A stretch of 39,521 nucleotides of DNA. Origin: Candidatus Thiomargarita nelsonii (lineage in GTDB: Bacteria; Pseudomonadota; Gammaproteobacteria; Beggiatoales; Beggiatoaceae). Shown here one piece after another: positions 22,253 through 30,108 of the stretch. Location of the stretch: contig JSZA02000057.1 in the NCBI GenBank assembly GCA_000785145.2, positions 1 to 39,521 on the forward strand, written 5' to 3'. The first letter of the stretch is position 1. Each line of letters opens with the position of its first letter. The notes beneath the pieces were generated by a model. It had not been told where the DNA came from. It worked only from the letters and a program-made list of their open reading frames with translations, and ran no database searches. A program made the translations under genes and the position numbers.

Positions 22253-22660
22253 TCAAATATAATAAATAGCATTATCTACTCGATGAAGTAAGTCTCTTAT
22301 CTCAGGATCAGAACTCACTGTACACTCCTCTGCAAAATCGTCCCAGTCAATCGTGGCTTTCTCCAAAAAACGATTAAATATCCTCATAAAACGAGTTTTA
22401 TGAGGATATTCATAAAGTGTCACAAAACCATCTCTAATGTTGCGTACTTCTGCCGTTAACTGATCACGATCAGTCTCGCTCCTTTCTAATTGGGATTTAA
22501 GATGAGTCATTATTTTTTGACTATTCAAGAGAACAGAGAGCAGCATTATATATAAAATCAAAATTCGTTTTGAAGTGCATATCATCTCAGCTATTTTTAA
22601 ATCACGTATGTATGATTCTATCGCACCATGATCAGGCATTGCTGTTGTATAAGAATTCAT
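22253..22660 (-). CDS. Hypothetical protein with one membrane helix and a coiled coil
   Basis: I place the start at 22660 (MNSYTTAMPDHGAIESYIRD), giving 135 residues; the longer frame to 22693 begins inside a palindrome (MQGVPC). A hydrophobic helix (RILILYIMLLSVLLN) is followed by a charged helical stretch (THLKSQLERSETDRDQLTAE) and an acidic C-terminus. No family is recognised. It sits between nuoF and nuoG, in the operon's direction, next to repeats, and is probably not part of complex I. Confidence 0.5.
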   Translation of the reverse strand: MNSYTTAMPDHGAIESYIRDLKIAEMICTSKRILILYIMLLSVLLNSQKIMTHLKSQLERSETDRDQLTAEVRNIRDGFVTLYEYPHKTRFMRIFNRFLEKATIDWDDFAEECTVSSDPEIRDLLHRVDNAIYYI

Positions 22661-22674
22661 AAGCCCTCCATTGT

Positions 22675-22692
22675 TGCAAGGTACGCCTTGCA
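22675..22692. repeat. Palindrome TGCAAGGTACGCCTTGCA
   Basis: A near-perfect 18-base palindrome. The equivalent GTGCAAGGCGTACCTTGCAC is at 35779-35798. Each copy produces a spurious MQGVPC start in front of the real gene beside it. Confidence 0.75.
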
Positions 22693-22720
22693 CTCCTGAT
22701 ATTCCTTATATCGACGTTTT

Positions 22721-22773
22721 TTCTCGTTCCCACGCTCTGCGTGGGAATGCCTGCCTCGACGCTCTGCGTCGAA
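22721..22773. repeat. Double palindrome CTCGTTCCCACGC / CTCGACGCTCTGCGTCGA
   Basis: Two hairpins in a row: TTCCCACGCTCTGCGTGGGAA, and TCGACGCTCTGCGTCGA. Almost identical to 37419-37471. It lies directly downstream of nuoF. Confidence 0.85.
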
Positions 22774-22781
22774 AAGTTGCA

Positions 22782-24059
22782 TTAAGCCGCAACCATACTC
22801 TTTTTATGATCAATATAATACTGAAATTCTTCTCGAAAAGTTTTCACAAAACTAGTCACCGGCATCGCCGCCGCATCCCCCAGCGCACAAATCGTCCGTC
22901 CACCAATTTTAGCTGCCACATCTGTCAACAAGTCTAAATCTTCTTGCCGCCCTTCACCATGATAAATACGCTGTACCACTCGCGCAAGCCAACCGGTGCC
23001 TTCCCGACAGGGCGTACATTGTCCACAGGATTCTTCATAATAAAAATGAGAAATACGGGCTAAAACTTTGACCATATCAGTGGTATCGTCCATGACGATC
23101 ACCGCGCCTGAGCCTAACATAGTGCCCGCTTTAGCTAAGGAGTCATAGTCCATCGTCAAGCCCATCATCGTCTCGCCTTTGAGTACGGGAGTCGATGAGC
23201 CGCCCGGGATCACCGCTTTTAGTTTGCGCCCATTGAGTACGCCACCTGCCATTTCTAATAACTCCGCGAAAGGTGTGCCCATCGGGATTTCATAATTACC
23301 CGGTTTGTTGACATGCCCTGAGACGGAAAAGAGTTTTGGTCCACCGTTGTTAGGTTTGCCGATATTTAAAAACCAGTCAGCACCATTGTTTATAATTTCA
23401 GGTACTGATGCTAGGGTTTCGGCATTGTTAATCGTGGTTGGTTTGCCATATAAGCCATAAGCTGCTGGAAATGGGGGTTTATAGCGCGGTTGCCCTTTTT
23501 TGCCCTCAATGGATTCTAGCAGTGCGGTTTCCTCTCCACAAATATAAGCACCTGCACCGTAATGTGCATAAAGATCAATATCTACCCCAGAGCCTAAAAC
23601 ATTTTTGCCCAATAATCCAGCTTCATAAGCTTCTTGTAGGGCGGCTTCAAAACGCTCAATGGGTTCGCAAAATTCGCCGCGTATGTAATTGTATCCCACT
23701 GTCGCGCCTATTGTATAACAGGCTATCGCCATGCCTTCAACGAGAGCATGGGGATTATAACGCAAAATATCGCGATCTTTAAAGGTGCCTGGCTCTCCTT
23801 CGTCTGAGTTACACGTCAAGTATTTTTGTACCGGCTTGTCGCGCACTCCTAACATGAAGCTCCATTTTAAACCGGCGGAAAATCCGGCACCGCCACGCCC
23901 ACGTAAAGCTGAGGCTTTTAATTGGTCAATAATGTCTTTAGGTGGCGTTTTTTCGGTTAAAACTTTACGCAAAGCCTTGTAGCCGCCTGTGCTTTCATAG
24001 ACGGGGAGCGTCCAGTTTTTATCTAAGTGTATGTTTTTAAAACAAAGTTCATTTGCCAT
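22782..24059 (-). CDS. nuoF: NADH-quinone oxidoreductase subunit F
   Basis: The NADH-binding, FMN-containing subunit, 425 residues. Motifs are the NADH site RGRGGAGFSAGLKWSFM, the FMN site GAGAYICGEETALLESIEG, and the 4Fe-4S ligands in SCGQCTPCREGTGW with the fourth in TICALGDAA. Its neighbours are not the usual nuoE and nuoG in close contact: a decayed HicAB locus lies upstream and a repeat region downstream. Confidence 0.98.
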   Translation of the reverse strand: MANELCFKNIHLDKNWTLPVYESTGGYKALRKVLTEKTPPKDIIDQLKASALRGRGGAGFSAGLKWSFMLGVRDKPVQKYLTCNSDEGEPGTFKDRDILRYNPHALVEGMAIACYTIGATVGYNYIRGEFCEPIERFEAALQEAYEAGLLGKNVLGSGVDIDLYAHYGAGAYICGEETALLESIEGKKGQPRYKPPFPAAYGLYGKPTTINNAETLASVPEIINNGADWFLNIGKPNNGGPKLFSVSGHVNKPGNYEIPMGTPFAELLEMAGGVLNGRKLKAVIPGGSSTPVLKGETMMGLTMDYDSLAKAGTMLGSGAVIVMDDTTDMVKVLARISHFYYEESCGQCTPCREGTGWLARVVQRIYHGEGRQEDLDLLTDVAAKIGGRTICALGDAAAMPVTSFVKTFREEFQYYIDHKKSMVAA

Positions 24060-24080
24060 AAATCATTCCTAAAAGTTCAA

Positions 24081-24302
24081 TTAATATGAATTGCTTGGCT
24101 CATAGTGCGTTAAATTATCTCTCTCACATTTTTTACGATCAGCAATTTCACCAGTTTCAGAAAAAATACGAGCAAAGTCACTCTTCTTGCGCTTTTCTAT
24201 TTCAGCACGAAGTTCTGAATGGCTCATAGCACGAAGTTCGTCAAATGTTGCTTGTACAATTTCATCAAAAGATTTACTTTCAATATAATTAGTCAAACAC
24301 AT
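24081..24302 (-). CDS. Small hypothetical protein at the end of a HicAB-like locus
   Basis: The ATG at 24302 overlaps the end of the hicA-like pseudogene (GTGTTTGACTAA against ATGTGTTTGACT), so 73 residues and translational coupling are likely; an upstream in-frame ATG at 24317 is less probable. The sequence MCLTNYIESKSFDEIVQATF, then DELRAMSHSELRAEIEKRKK, is helical and charged. No family is recognised. It may be a third member of the toxin-antitoxin locus. Confidence 0.5.
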   Translation of the reverse strand: MCLTNYIESKSFDEIVQATFDELRAMSHSELRAEIEKRKKSDFARIFSETGEIADRKKCERDNLTHYEPSNSY

Positions 24303-24498
24303 CAGAAGGAAGCCCAAATTTTTTAATTAATCCATTTAATGCGTATGGCAGAATCATGGTTTTTTTACCATGAGTTTTTACTGGAAATGATTGATTTCCT
24401 CATTTACCGCTATGTTTTCCACCCGTATTAGGATGAAATTCTATGCGATAGGGTGTAAGAATTTTAATGACTTTTCTTAACTCGATAGCCTTAGGCAT
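24289..24498 (-). pseudogene. HicA-like toxin with an in-frame TGA
   Basis: The frame from ATG at 24498 reads MPKAIELRKVIKILTPYRIE, then a TGA at codon 33 (24400-24402), then GNQSFPVKTHGKKTMILPYA and LNGLIKKFGLPSDVFD to a stop, 70 codons in all without any frameshift. The second half is a clear HicA/YcfA C-terminus with the VKTHGKK strand. One nonsense codon therefore silences an otherwise whole toxin. It overlaps the hicB-like gene by 8 bases. Confidence 0.75.
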
Positions 24499-24832
24499 AA
24501 GCGATTTCTCTTATATTTTTTTTTCTAAAAGAATCTGCCATTTTATGAAAAGTTATCATTTCATTTTGTAATTCTAACTTTTGGTAAAGTTCCCAAAATA
24601 TTTTTTCATCTGGATCTATAATATTATCAAACGCCTCCGCCTCAAAGGCATAATTAAGATAATCCTTTATACTATCTGTCAGAGAATAAAGAGCCTCTTT
24701 CTCATCCAAACCATGGCTTGATACAGAAAAATCCAGACATCTTGCTACAATCACATCATCTTCTTGGGGTATGTGCAATTGAAAATTGTCCCAATTTTTA
24801 ATAGTTCCTTTTAATGCTTTTAAGGGTTTCAT
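24491..24832 (-). CDS. HicB-like antitoxin
   Basis: The 113-residue protein contains the HicB-type segment DDVIVARCLDFSVSSHGLDE followed by KEALYSLTDSIKDYLNYAFE, and a longer C-terminal helical region instead of a visible ribbon-helix-helix. It lies just upstream of the broken hicA-like gene and between nuoE and nuoF, in the operon's direction. With its toxin stopped by a nonsense codon it would be an orphan. Confidence 0.65.
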   Translation of the reverse strand: MKPLKALKGTIKNWDNFQLHIPQEDDVIVARCLDFSVSSHGLDEKEALYSLTDSIKDYLNYAFEAEAFDNIIDPDEKIFWELYQKLELQNEMITFHKMADSFRKKNIREIAYA

Positions 24833-24910
24833 TTTATATACTTTCTTGTAAACATATTATTTTTTGAGACAAATGAGTCAGGCGCATCTTTTTGCGCCCT
24901 CACTCAACCA

Positions 24911-25420
24911 TTAATCCAACTTAGCCAAAATCTCATCCAGCTTTTCAGGCGTAAGATCTTCGTGATACTCCCGCCCAATTTGCATCATCGGAGCTCCCCC
25001 ACACGCGCCTAAACATTCCACTTCTTTCAGGGTGACTTTTTTATCATCTGTCGTTTCTCCAAAGCCAATCCCTAATTTATTTTTTAAGTGGGCAACAATG
25101 TCATCAGAGCCACGGAGCATACAGGATACATTGGTACAAACACAGAGTTTATGCCGCCCCACTGGTTTGAGTTCATACATAGAATAAAATGTGGCGACTT
25201 CATAAACGGCAATGGGTTGCATTTCTAAGTAATCCGCTACTGCATCCATCAATTCAGTCGTCAAGGAACCGCCGTTGGCTTCTTGGACAAGGCTTAAGGC
25301 ACCCATCACCGCTGATTGTTTTTGTTCTGGTGGATATTTGGCTATCCAACGATCAATCGCTGCACGGGATTCTTCTGATAATAAAGTTGATGCATTCGGT
25401 TTTGACATACGTGTTGACAT
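24911..25420 (-). CDS. nuoE: NADH-quinone oxidoreductase subunit E
   Basis: A thioredoxin-like 2Fe-2S subunit of the NADH arm, 169 residues. The four Cys ligands are in CTNVSCMLRG and CLGACGGAPMM. The helical N-terminus (SRAAIDRWIAKYPPEQKQSA) matches the family. It is followed by the HicB-like gene rather than directly by nuoF, and preceded by a YdcF-type gene rather than nuoD. Confidence 0.97.
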   Translation of the reverse strand: MSTRMSKPNASTLLSEESRAAIDRWIAKYPPEQKQSAVMGALSLVQEANGGSLTTELMDAVADYLEMQPIAVYEVATFYSMYELKPVGRHKLCVCTNVSCMLRGSDDIVAHLKNKLGIGFGETTDDKKVTLKEVECLGACGGAPMMQIGREYHEDLTPEKLDEILAKLD

Positions 25421-25474
25421 GTGTGAGTTCCTAATCAGTTATCAGTTATCAGTTTTTTTTGTCAATGACGATAC

Positions 25475-26263
25475 TTAGTCGCCTTCTTTTATCCAACCAC
25501 GCCATCGGTAGACGGCTAGACCCATATATTCTTTAATAATACGAGTTGTCCGTTCAAGTATATTTGCCTGTGGTAACCAATCCAAGATCGTCCGTTGTTC
25601 TCGATCTATCCCTTCAAAATCTGTTGGAGAGGGTATGGCGTTGATACCGGCACTGCGTAAAGTTGCCAAAGCACGGGGCATATGTAAAGCCGAAGTGACA
25701 AGAAGTACACGGTTTAAGCCCTGTTTCTCTAAAATGCGTTTTGTCTCCAGCGCATTTTGATAGGTATTCAGGCTATTGGTTTCCATTATGATGGCTGTCG
25801 CAGGTACGCCGCATTCCTGCAAAATGGTTTTCATCGGTATTGTTATAGGCTTTGTCGCGTCCTGCCAAGCAATCCCACCCCCTGAGACAATCACGACGGG
25901 TGCCTTTCCGGCTCGGTATAAACGGGCGGCATGAAGTACTCTGTCTGATGCCTGGTTAAGATCGGGTGCTAAGCGAGGTGGTTCTGCACTCCCCACGCCA
26001 CCACCCAGTACAACCACGGCATCCGCGACCGGAGAACTTTCAATTGGAACAGGGAGATATTTTCGCTCCAATGAAATTGATAGATAATCCGCAGTCACCT
26101 GCATGGAACTCACCCATAACAGGGCGACGGATAAAAAAAGTGCAATACCAGCAAGTCGCTTGTGCCCACGCCAAGCGAATAAGCCGGCAAAAATGGACAG
26201 CCAGATTGTTAGGCTGACTGGGTATATCAGTTGGGGCAGTAGTTTGGATAGAAAAAAGCTCAT
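25475..26263 (-). CDS. YdcF/ElyC family membrane protein (DUF218)
   Basis: Two N-terminal membrane segments (LIYPVSLTIWLSIFAGLFAW, and LAGIALFLSVALLWVSSM) are followed by a DUF218 domain: ADAVVVLGGGVGSAEPPRLA, then RVLHAARLYRAGKAPVVIVS and later LLVTSALHMPRALATL. ElyC of Escherichia coli has this architecture and affects envelope polysaccharide and peptidoglycan metabolism. The length of 262 is normal. It lies between nuoD and nuoE in the operon's direction and is not a standard nuo gene. The family call is firm; the role is inferred. Confidence 0.9.
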   Translation of the reverse strand: MSFFLSKLLPQLIYPVSLTIWLSIFAGLFAWRGHKRLAGIALFLSVALLWVSSMQVTADYLSISLERKYLPVPIESSPVADAVVVLGGGVGSAEPPRLAPDLNQASDRVLHAARLYRAGKAPVVIVSGGGIAWQDATKPITIPMKTILQECGVPATAIIMETNSLNTYQNALETKRILEKQGLNRVLLVTSALHMPRALATLRSAGINAIPSPTDFEGIDREQRTILDWLPQANILERTTRIIKEYMGLAVYRWRGWIKEGD

Positions 26264-26375
26264 TTTTTTTTGTTATAGTTGTCCAGAAAAGTTTTTTCGT
26301 TGTTTAGCTTCGCTGACCAGAGGAGCGTCCATTGCGCGGATTTCCTCCCGTAGGGAACTTTCAGTCGAGGGTTGA

Positions 26376-26450
26376 ACGAAGTTTCGGGAAATCCGCTCCG
26401 CTCCATTCCCGAAACATAAAAAATCGGATTTTTTCAAAAAATCCGATTTC
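26376..26450. repeat. TTTCGGGAA palindrome followed by a perfect terminator-like hairpin
   Basis: GTTTCGGGAAATCCGCTCCG...CATTCCCGAAAC (26376-26415) is followed by AAATCGGATTTTTT / AAAAAATCCGATTT (26420-26449), a 14-bp perfect stem with a T tract on either strand. It lies between nuoD and the YdcF gene and could attenuate transcription of nuoE-nuoM. Confidence 0.75.
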
Positions 26451-26486
26451 TCTATAGGGAACAAAAAACCCGTCCGGCAGCGTAAT

Positions 26487-27749
26487 TTACCTATCAATCT
26501 CCCCAAAAACAATATCCTGCGTCCCAATAATGGCAACAACATCAGCCAGCATGTGCCCCTTAGCCATTTCTTCCATCGAAGCTAAATGGGCAAAGCCGGG
26601 GGCGCGAATTTTTAAACGATAAGGTTTATTAGCACCATCTGATATTAAATAAATGCCAAATTCCCCTTTCGGATGTTCAATCGCCTGATACACTTCACCC
26701 TCTGGCACACAGTAGCCCTCGCTGAAAAGTTTAAAATGATGAATTAAGCCTTCCATATCGCCTTTCATCGTTTCACGCGGCGGTGGGGTTAATTTATGAT
26801 CATTCAGCATCACAGGACCAGGATTTTCACGGAGCCACTTAACACATTGTTTGATAATGCTATTGGATTGGCGCATTTCTTCCATGCGGACTAAATAACG
26901 ATCATAGCTGTCGCCATTGACTCCCACAGGAATATCAAAGTCTAATTTGTCATAGACTTCGTAGGGTTGTTTTTTGCGTAAATCCCATTCGATACCAGAG
27001 CCACGTAACATTGGTCCAGAAAAACCCAAGTTGAGTGCCCGTTCAGGGGAAACGACTCCAATACCAACAGTACGTTGTTTCCAAATACGATTTTCCGTCA
27101 GTAGCGTTTCATATTCATCAACGTATTTGGGAAAACGCTCGGTGAAATCCTCTATAAAATATAATAGATCGCCTTGACGATTGTCAGCATTTAAACGCTT
27201 AAAGTCTGCCTCGCTATGCCATTGAGACTTTTTTTCATCATATTGTGGCATACGATCCGGCAAATCTCGATAGACGCCGCCGGGACGATAATAGGCAGCA
27301 TGCATCCGCGCACCTGTGACAGCCTCATAACAATCGACTAAATCTTCACGTTCCCTAAACGTATATAAAAACATCGTCATCGCGCCGATGTCTAGTCCAT
27401 GCGTACCTAGCCACAATAAGTGATTGAGAATACGAGTAATTTCATCAAACATGACGCGGATATATTGGGCGCGTATCGGTGGCTTTATGCCAACCAAGCG
27501 TTCTATTGCCATTACATAAGCGTGTTCATTGCACATCATGGAGACATAATCTAGTCGATCCATGTACGGTACGCTTTGATTAAATGGCTTACTTTCGGCC
27601 AACTTTTCCGTGCCGCGGTGCAATAGCCCAACGTGGGGATCGGCTCTTTCAACCACTTCACCGTCTAACTCCAACACTAAACGCAACACTCCATGTGCTG
27701 CGGGATGTTGGGGGCCAAAATTCAGCGTGTAATTGCGAATGTCAGACAT
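26487..27749 (-). CDS. nuoD: NADH-quinone oxidoreductase subunit D
   Basis: The 49-kDa quinone-site subunit, 420 residues, related to the large subunit of NiFe hydrogenases. The start NYTLNFGPQHPAAHGVLRLV contains the quinone-binding His, then DPHVGLLHRGTEKLAESKPF, and the C-terminus GTQDIVFGEIDR is exact for the family. The start overlaps nuoC by 8 bases. C and D are separate genes here, unlike the fused nuoCD of enterobacteria. Confidence 0.98.
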   Translation of the reverse strand: MSDIRNYTLNFGPQHPAAHGVLRLVLELDGEVVERADPHVGLLHRGTEKLAESKPFNQSVPYMDRLDYVSMMCNEHAYVMAIERLVGIKPPIRAQYIRVMFDEITRILNHLLWLGTHGLDIGAMTMFLYTFREREDLVDCYEAVTGARMHAAYYRPGGVYRDLPDRMPQYDEKKSQWHSEADFKRLNADNRQGDLLYFIEDFTERFPKYVDEYETLLTENRIWKQRTVGIGVVSPERALNLGFSGPMLRGSGIEWDLRKKQPYEVYDKLDFDIPVGVNGDSYDRYLVRMEEMRQSNSIIKQCVKWLRENPGPVMLNDHKLTPPPRETMKGDMEGLIHHFKLFSEGYCVPEGEVYQAIEHPKGEFGIYLISDGANKPYRLKIRAPGFAHLASMEEMAKGHMLADVVAIIGTQDIVFGEIDR

Positions 27750-28404
27750 TGTCTATTCCTTTGTAACGGTTATCGTGACGTATCACTCTCGGCACAAGCG
27801 TTCGAGGTTCGATACTGACAGGCTCATACACGACCCGTTTTTTATCAGGATCATAGCGCATTTCGACATTGCCACTCAACGGGAAATCTTTGCGGAAGGG
27901 GTGCCCTATAAAACCATAATCGGTCAAAAGACGGCGCAAGTCAGGATGCCCATCAAATAAAATGCCAAATAAGTCAAAGGCTTCGCGTTCAAACCAATTG
28001 GCAGCGTTCCAAATATTGATCACTGAATCTATGCGCGGTGGCTCACCCTCAGCAAAGGCGCGTACCCGTAAACGTTGGTTACGTTCGATGGAGAGCAAAT
28101 GATATACAACCGCAAAGCGAGGCGTATCGCTCTCTTTTTTAGAGACGCCCTTGCTGACGCCGCGACTAAAGCCAGTGCTTGTCGCTTGTTTGGTTTCCCA
28201 ATCGGTTTGTCCGTATTGAGAATAGTCAACACCGCATAAATCTATTAATTGTGAAAAACCAAATTTATTATGCAAAGTTTCACACATATTGAGAAGGTGC
28301 GCTGCTGGCACTTTCAGTGTGAGTTCATTGAACGCTATATCAGCCGAAAAGGGGATATCGATTTTCTGTAGATCGGCTTGTAGCGTCTGAAGAGTATCAG
28401 CCAT
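27742..28404 (-). CDS. nuoC: NADH-quinone oxidoreductase subunit C
   Basis: The 30-kDa peripheral subunit, 220 residues. The signature WFEREAFDLFGILFDGHPDL, then RLLTDYGFIGHPFRKDFPLS, is present. A segment of about 25 residues rich in Ser, Lys and Gly (FSRGVSKGVSKKESDTPRFA) lies in the middle and is longer than in most relatives. It follows nuoB with a 14-base gap and overlaps nuoD. Confidence 0.97.
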   Translation of the reverse strand: MADTLQTLQADLQKIDIPFSADIAFNELTLKVPAAHLLNMCETLHNKFGFSQLIDLCGVDYSQYGQTDWETKQATSTGFSRGVSKGVSKKESDTPRFAVVYHLLSIERNQRLRVRAFAEGEPPRIDSVINIWNAANWFEREAFDLFGILFDGHPDLRRLLTDYGFIGHPFRKDFPLSGNVEMRYDPDKKRVVYEPVSIEPRTLVPRVIRHDNRYKGIDNV

Positions 28405-28418
28405 AGAGATTACCTTTA

Positions 28419-28901
28419 TTAGCTCGCACGGGCAATCGTGTTAGTACGTTTAATTTTATTTTGCAATTGCAAGATGCCATATAACAAGGCTTCTGGCGTG
28501 GGCGGACAACCGGGTACATAAATATCAACGGGCACAATCCTATCACAGCCACGCACAACAGAGTAAGAATAATGATAATAACCACCACCGTTAGCACAGG
28601 AGCCCATAGAAATCACCCAACGTGGATTTGGCATTTGATCATACACTTTACGCAGCGCAGTCGCCATTTTATTGGTCAAAGTACCCGCCACTATCATGAC
28701 ATCAGATTGTCGAGGACTGGGTCTAAATACTATACCAAAGCGATCAAGATCATAACGTGAGGCGCCGGCATGCATCATTTCCACCGCACAACAGGCTAAA
28801 CCAAATGTCACAGGCCACATTGATCCCGTTCGTGCCCAATTAATGAGTGCATCGGCTGAGGTGGTGACAAAACCTTCTTTTAATAAGCCTTCTACTCCCA
28901 T
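28419..28901 (-). CDS. nuoB: NADH-quinone oxidoreductase subunit B
   Basis: A subunit carrying the terminal 4Fe-4S cluster N2. The ligands are in LACCAVEMMHAGASRYDLDR, SMGSCANGGG and VPGCPPTPEALLYG. I chose the ATG at 28901 (MGVEGLLKEGF), which gives 160 residues, because AAGGGGAG stands 7 bases upstream and the family starts there; an ATG at 28922 is upstream in frame. The start overlaps the nuoA stop by 10 bases. Confidence 0.97.
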   Translation of the reverse strand: MGVEGLLKEGFVTTSADALINWARTGSMWPVTFGLACCAVEMMHAGASRYDLDRFGIVFRPSPRQSDVMIVAGTLTNKMATALRKVYDQMPNPRWVISMGSCANGGGYYHYSYSVVRGCDRIVPVDIYVPGCPPTPEALLYGILQLQNKIKRTNTIARAS

Positions 28902-29248
28902 TCGAGTGCTCCCCTTTTCCATTCATAAATAAATCCAATAACCAATATCGCCAAAAATATCATCATGGCGACAAACCCAAACATGCCAATATCTTTGAGG
29001 ACAACCGCCCACGGAAATAAAAAGGCGATCTCTAGATCAAAAATAATAAACAATATTGCTATTAAATAATAGCGCACATCAAATTTCAGACGTGCATCTT
29101 CAAAAGCTTCAAAACCACACTCATAAGGTGAATTTTTTTCCGCATCAGGCTCACGTTTGCCCAGTAAAAACCCTAATATGGGTAAGGCCATTCCCATCAC
29201 CAATCCGATGATGATAAATAATAATATGGGAAAATAATTGACTAACAT
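28892..29248 (-). CDS. nuoA: NADH-quinone oxidoreductase subunit A
   Basis: The first gene of the complex I operon. The three-helix membrane subunit has 118 residues, with KNSPYECGFEAFEDARLKFD, the loop with the conserved Cys near the quinone site, and FDVRYYLIAILFIIFDLEIA. A ribosome binding site (AAAGGA) lies upstream. The C-terminus YEWKRGALEWE is standard. Confidence 0.98.
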   Translation of the reverse strand: MLVNYFPILLFIIIGLVMGMALPILGFLLGKREPDAEKNSPYECGFEAFEDARLKFDVRYYLIAILFIIFDLEIAFLFPWAVVLKDIGMFGFVAMMIFLAILVIGFIYEWKRGALEWE

Positions 29249-29289
29249 GATATGTCCTTTTCGGTTGTTCCCATTTGAAACGGGTGATC

Positions 29290-29311
29290 ATTATATGATA
29301 TAAATTGTCAA
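29290..29311 (-). promoter_or_regulatory. Promoter-like boxes upstream of nuoA
   Basis: On the minus strand a perfect TTGACA (29306-29311) and a perfect TATAAT (29290-29295) lie only 10 bases apart, too close to act as a pair. One of them probably belongs to the nuo promoter, 40-60 bases before the ATG at 29248. Confidence 0.35.
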
Positions 29312-29420
29312 TGTGCTATGTTTTTTAAAATCACCTGAAAAACGACTACAATAATATTTATTTATATAGTCATTCATATAAGTTTTAGCCCAAACATCAG
29401 AGGTTAATCTTAAAGCCAGT

Positions 29421-29810
29421 ATGTATTTTGAGATAATTGGAAACATAAGCAACATTGAAGTCATTGCAATTGGTAATTCAATCAGAGAATTATCACGATT
29501 GCGTGAACAATACGGATTTGGAAGATGGCGTAAACTTAAAGGAATAGCAATGGTGCGTCTTGCTAATGAATCGATGAAAGATAATCTCATACAATTTGCA
29601 ATCTGCGTTCAAAATCAAGATTGTGAAGATCTTGATTTATTAAAACTTTATCAAGTATTAATAGATAACTCCGCCGCTCAAGATGATTATATAAGGATCA
29701 TAGATGAATCTGGGGAAGATTATATCTATCCTAAAAATAATTTTATCGTGATAAATTTCTCATCACAAATCGAAAAAACTTTATTGCCTTTATTTAAAAT
29801 GTCAGCGTGA
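29421..29810 (+). CDS. Hypothetical protein, probable fusion of two small adjacent genes
   Basis: Residues 1-50 (MYFEIIGNISNIEVIAIGNS, then LREQYGFGRWRKLKGIAMVR) match the N-terminal part of a small uncharacterised family that, as I remember it, continues with an HWYEAHGIG-like segment; this continuation is missing. Residues 52-129 start with their own Met (29574) and contain AAQDDYIRIIDESGEDYIYP, typical of a second small family that often sits directly downstream. The product of 129 residues looks like an in-frame deletion joining the two. It is divergent from nuoA. The function of either family is unknown to me. Confidence 0.6.
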   Translation: MYFEIIGNISNIEVIAIGNSIRELSRLREQYGFGRWRKLKGIAMVRLANESMKDNLIQFAICVQNQDCEDLDLLKLYQVLIDNSAAQDDYIRIIDESGEDYIYPKNNFIVINFSSQIEKTLLPLFKMSA

Positions 29811-29873
29811 TTAAGCTCCATCAAAGCCCCAAGCCAAAAGCCCCCTAAAGTGTCTTAAAAATCCTACTTGTTT

Positions 29874-29935
29874 AGGAGTCCAAAATTTATTTTGGACGTA
29901 TTTTTAGACTCGTCCAAAATAAATTTTGGACTCCT
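29874..29935. repeat. Twin palindrome, GGAGTCCAAAAT family
   Basis: Perfect 25-base inverted arms (29874-29898 and 29911-29935) around a 12-base loop, each arm itself a palindrome. Same architecture as 1793-1855. Just before it, CTTAAAAATCCTA (from 29854) resembles the first half of the hairpin at 30824-30860. Confidence 0.88.
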
Positions 29936-29941
29936 AGAGTG

Positions 29942-30074
29942 CAACCCAAAGGAGAAACCTCAGATGTCGTCAATTAAAATGACCTTATTTAGCCAATATG
30001 TTGCGAATTTGAAAGAATTCGACCAATCAGTTTCTTCCACTGGATAAAATTTCTGGATTGATGTCAAGGATTGA
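29942..30074 (+). pseudogene. Chimeric remnant: SPFH gene start joined to the phosphatase gene end
   Basis: Bases 29942-29993 repeat the ribosome binding site and first ten codons of the SPFH gene at 35811-35862 (50 of 52 identical). In the same frame the sequence then goes over to EFDQSVSSTG, stop, NFWIDVKD, stop. That resembles the last residues of the phosphatase encoded at 31113-32213 (FDQDVWLGKKGENLWLDVKD); at DNA level 30043-30074 matches 32182-32213 in 29 of 32 bases. The first stop allows only a 27-residue peptide. It is a recombination scar linking two neighbouring gene families. Confidence 0.8.
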
Positions 30075-30108
30075 CTTATGTAGCGGGTTAAAAAAGTCCA
30101 CCATAAGG

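Noticed and set aside
25475..26263. YdcF protein as an extra complex I subunit
   Set aside because: The family is an envelope protein family with no link to complex I, and it is bordered by palindromes like the other cargo.
29290..29311. A perfect consensus promoter for nuoA
   Set aside because: The perfect -35 and -10 boxes are only 10 bases apart and cannot work together, so only a low-confidence promoter region is reported.
29291..29590. Minus-strand 99-codon frame opposite 29421-29810
   Set aside because: It overlaps the recognisable plus-strand gene and has no family resemblance.
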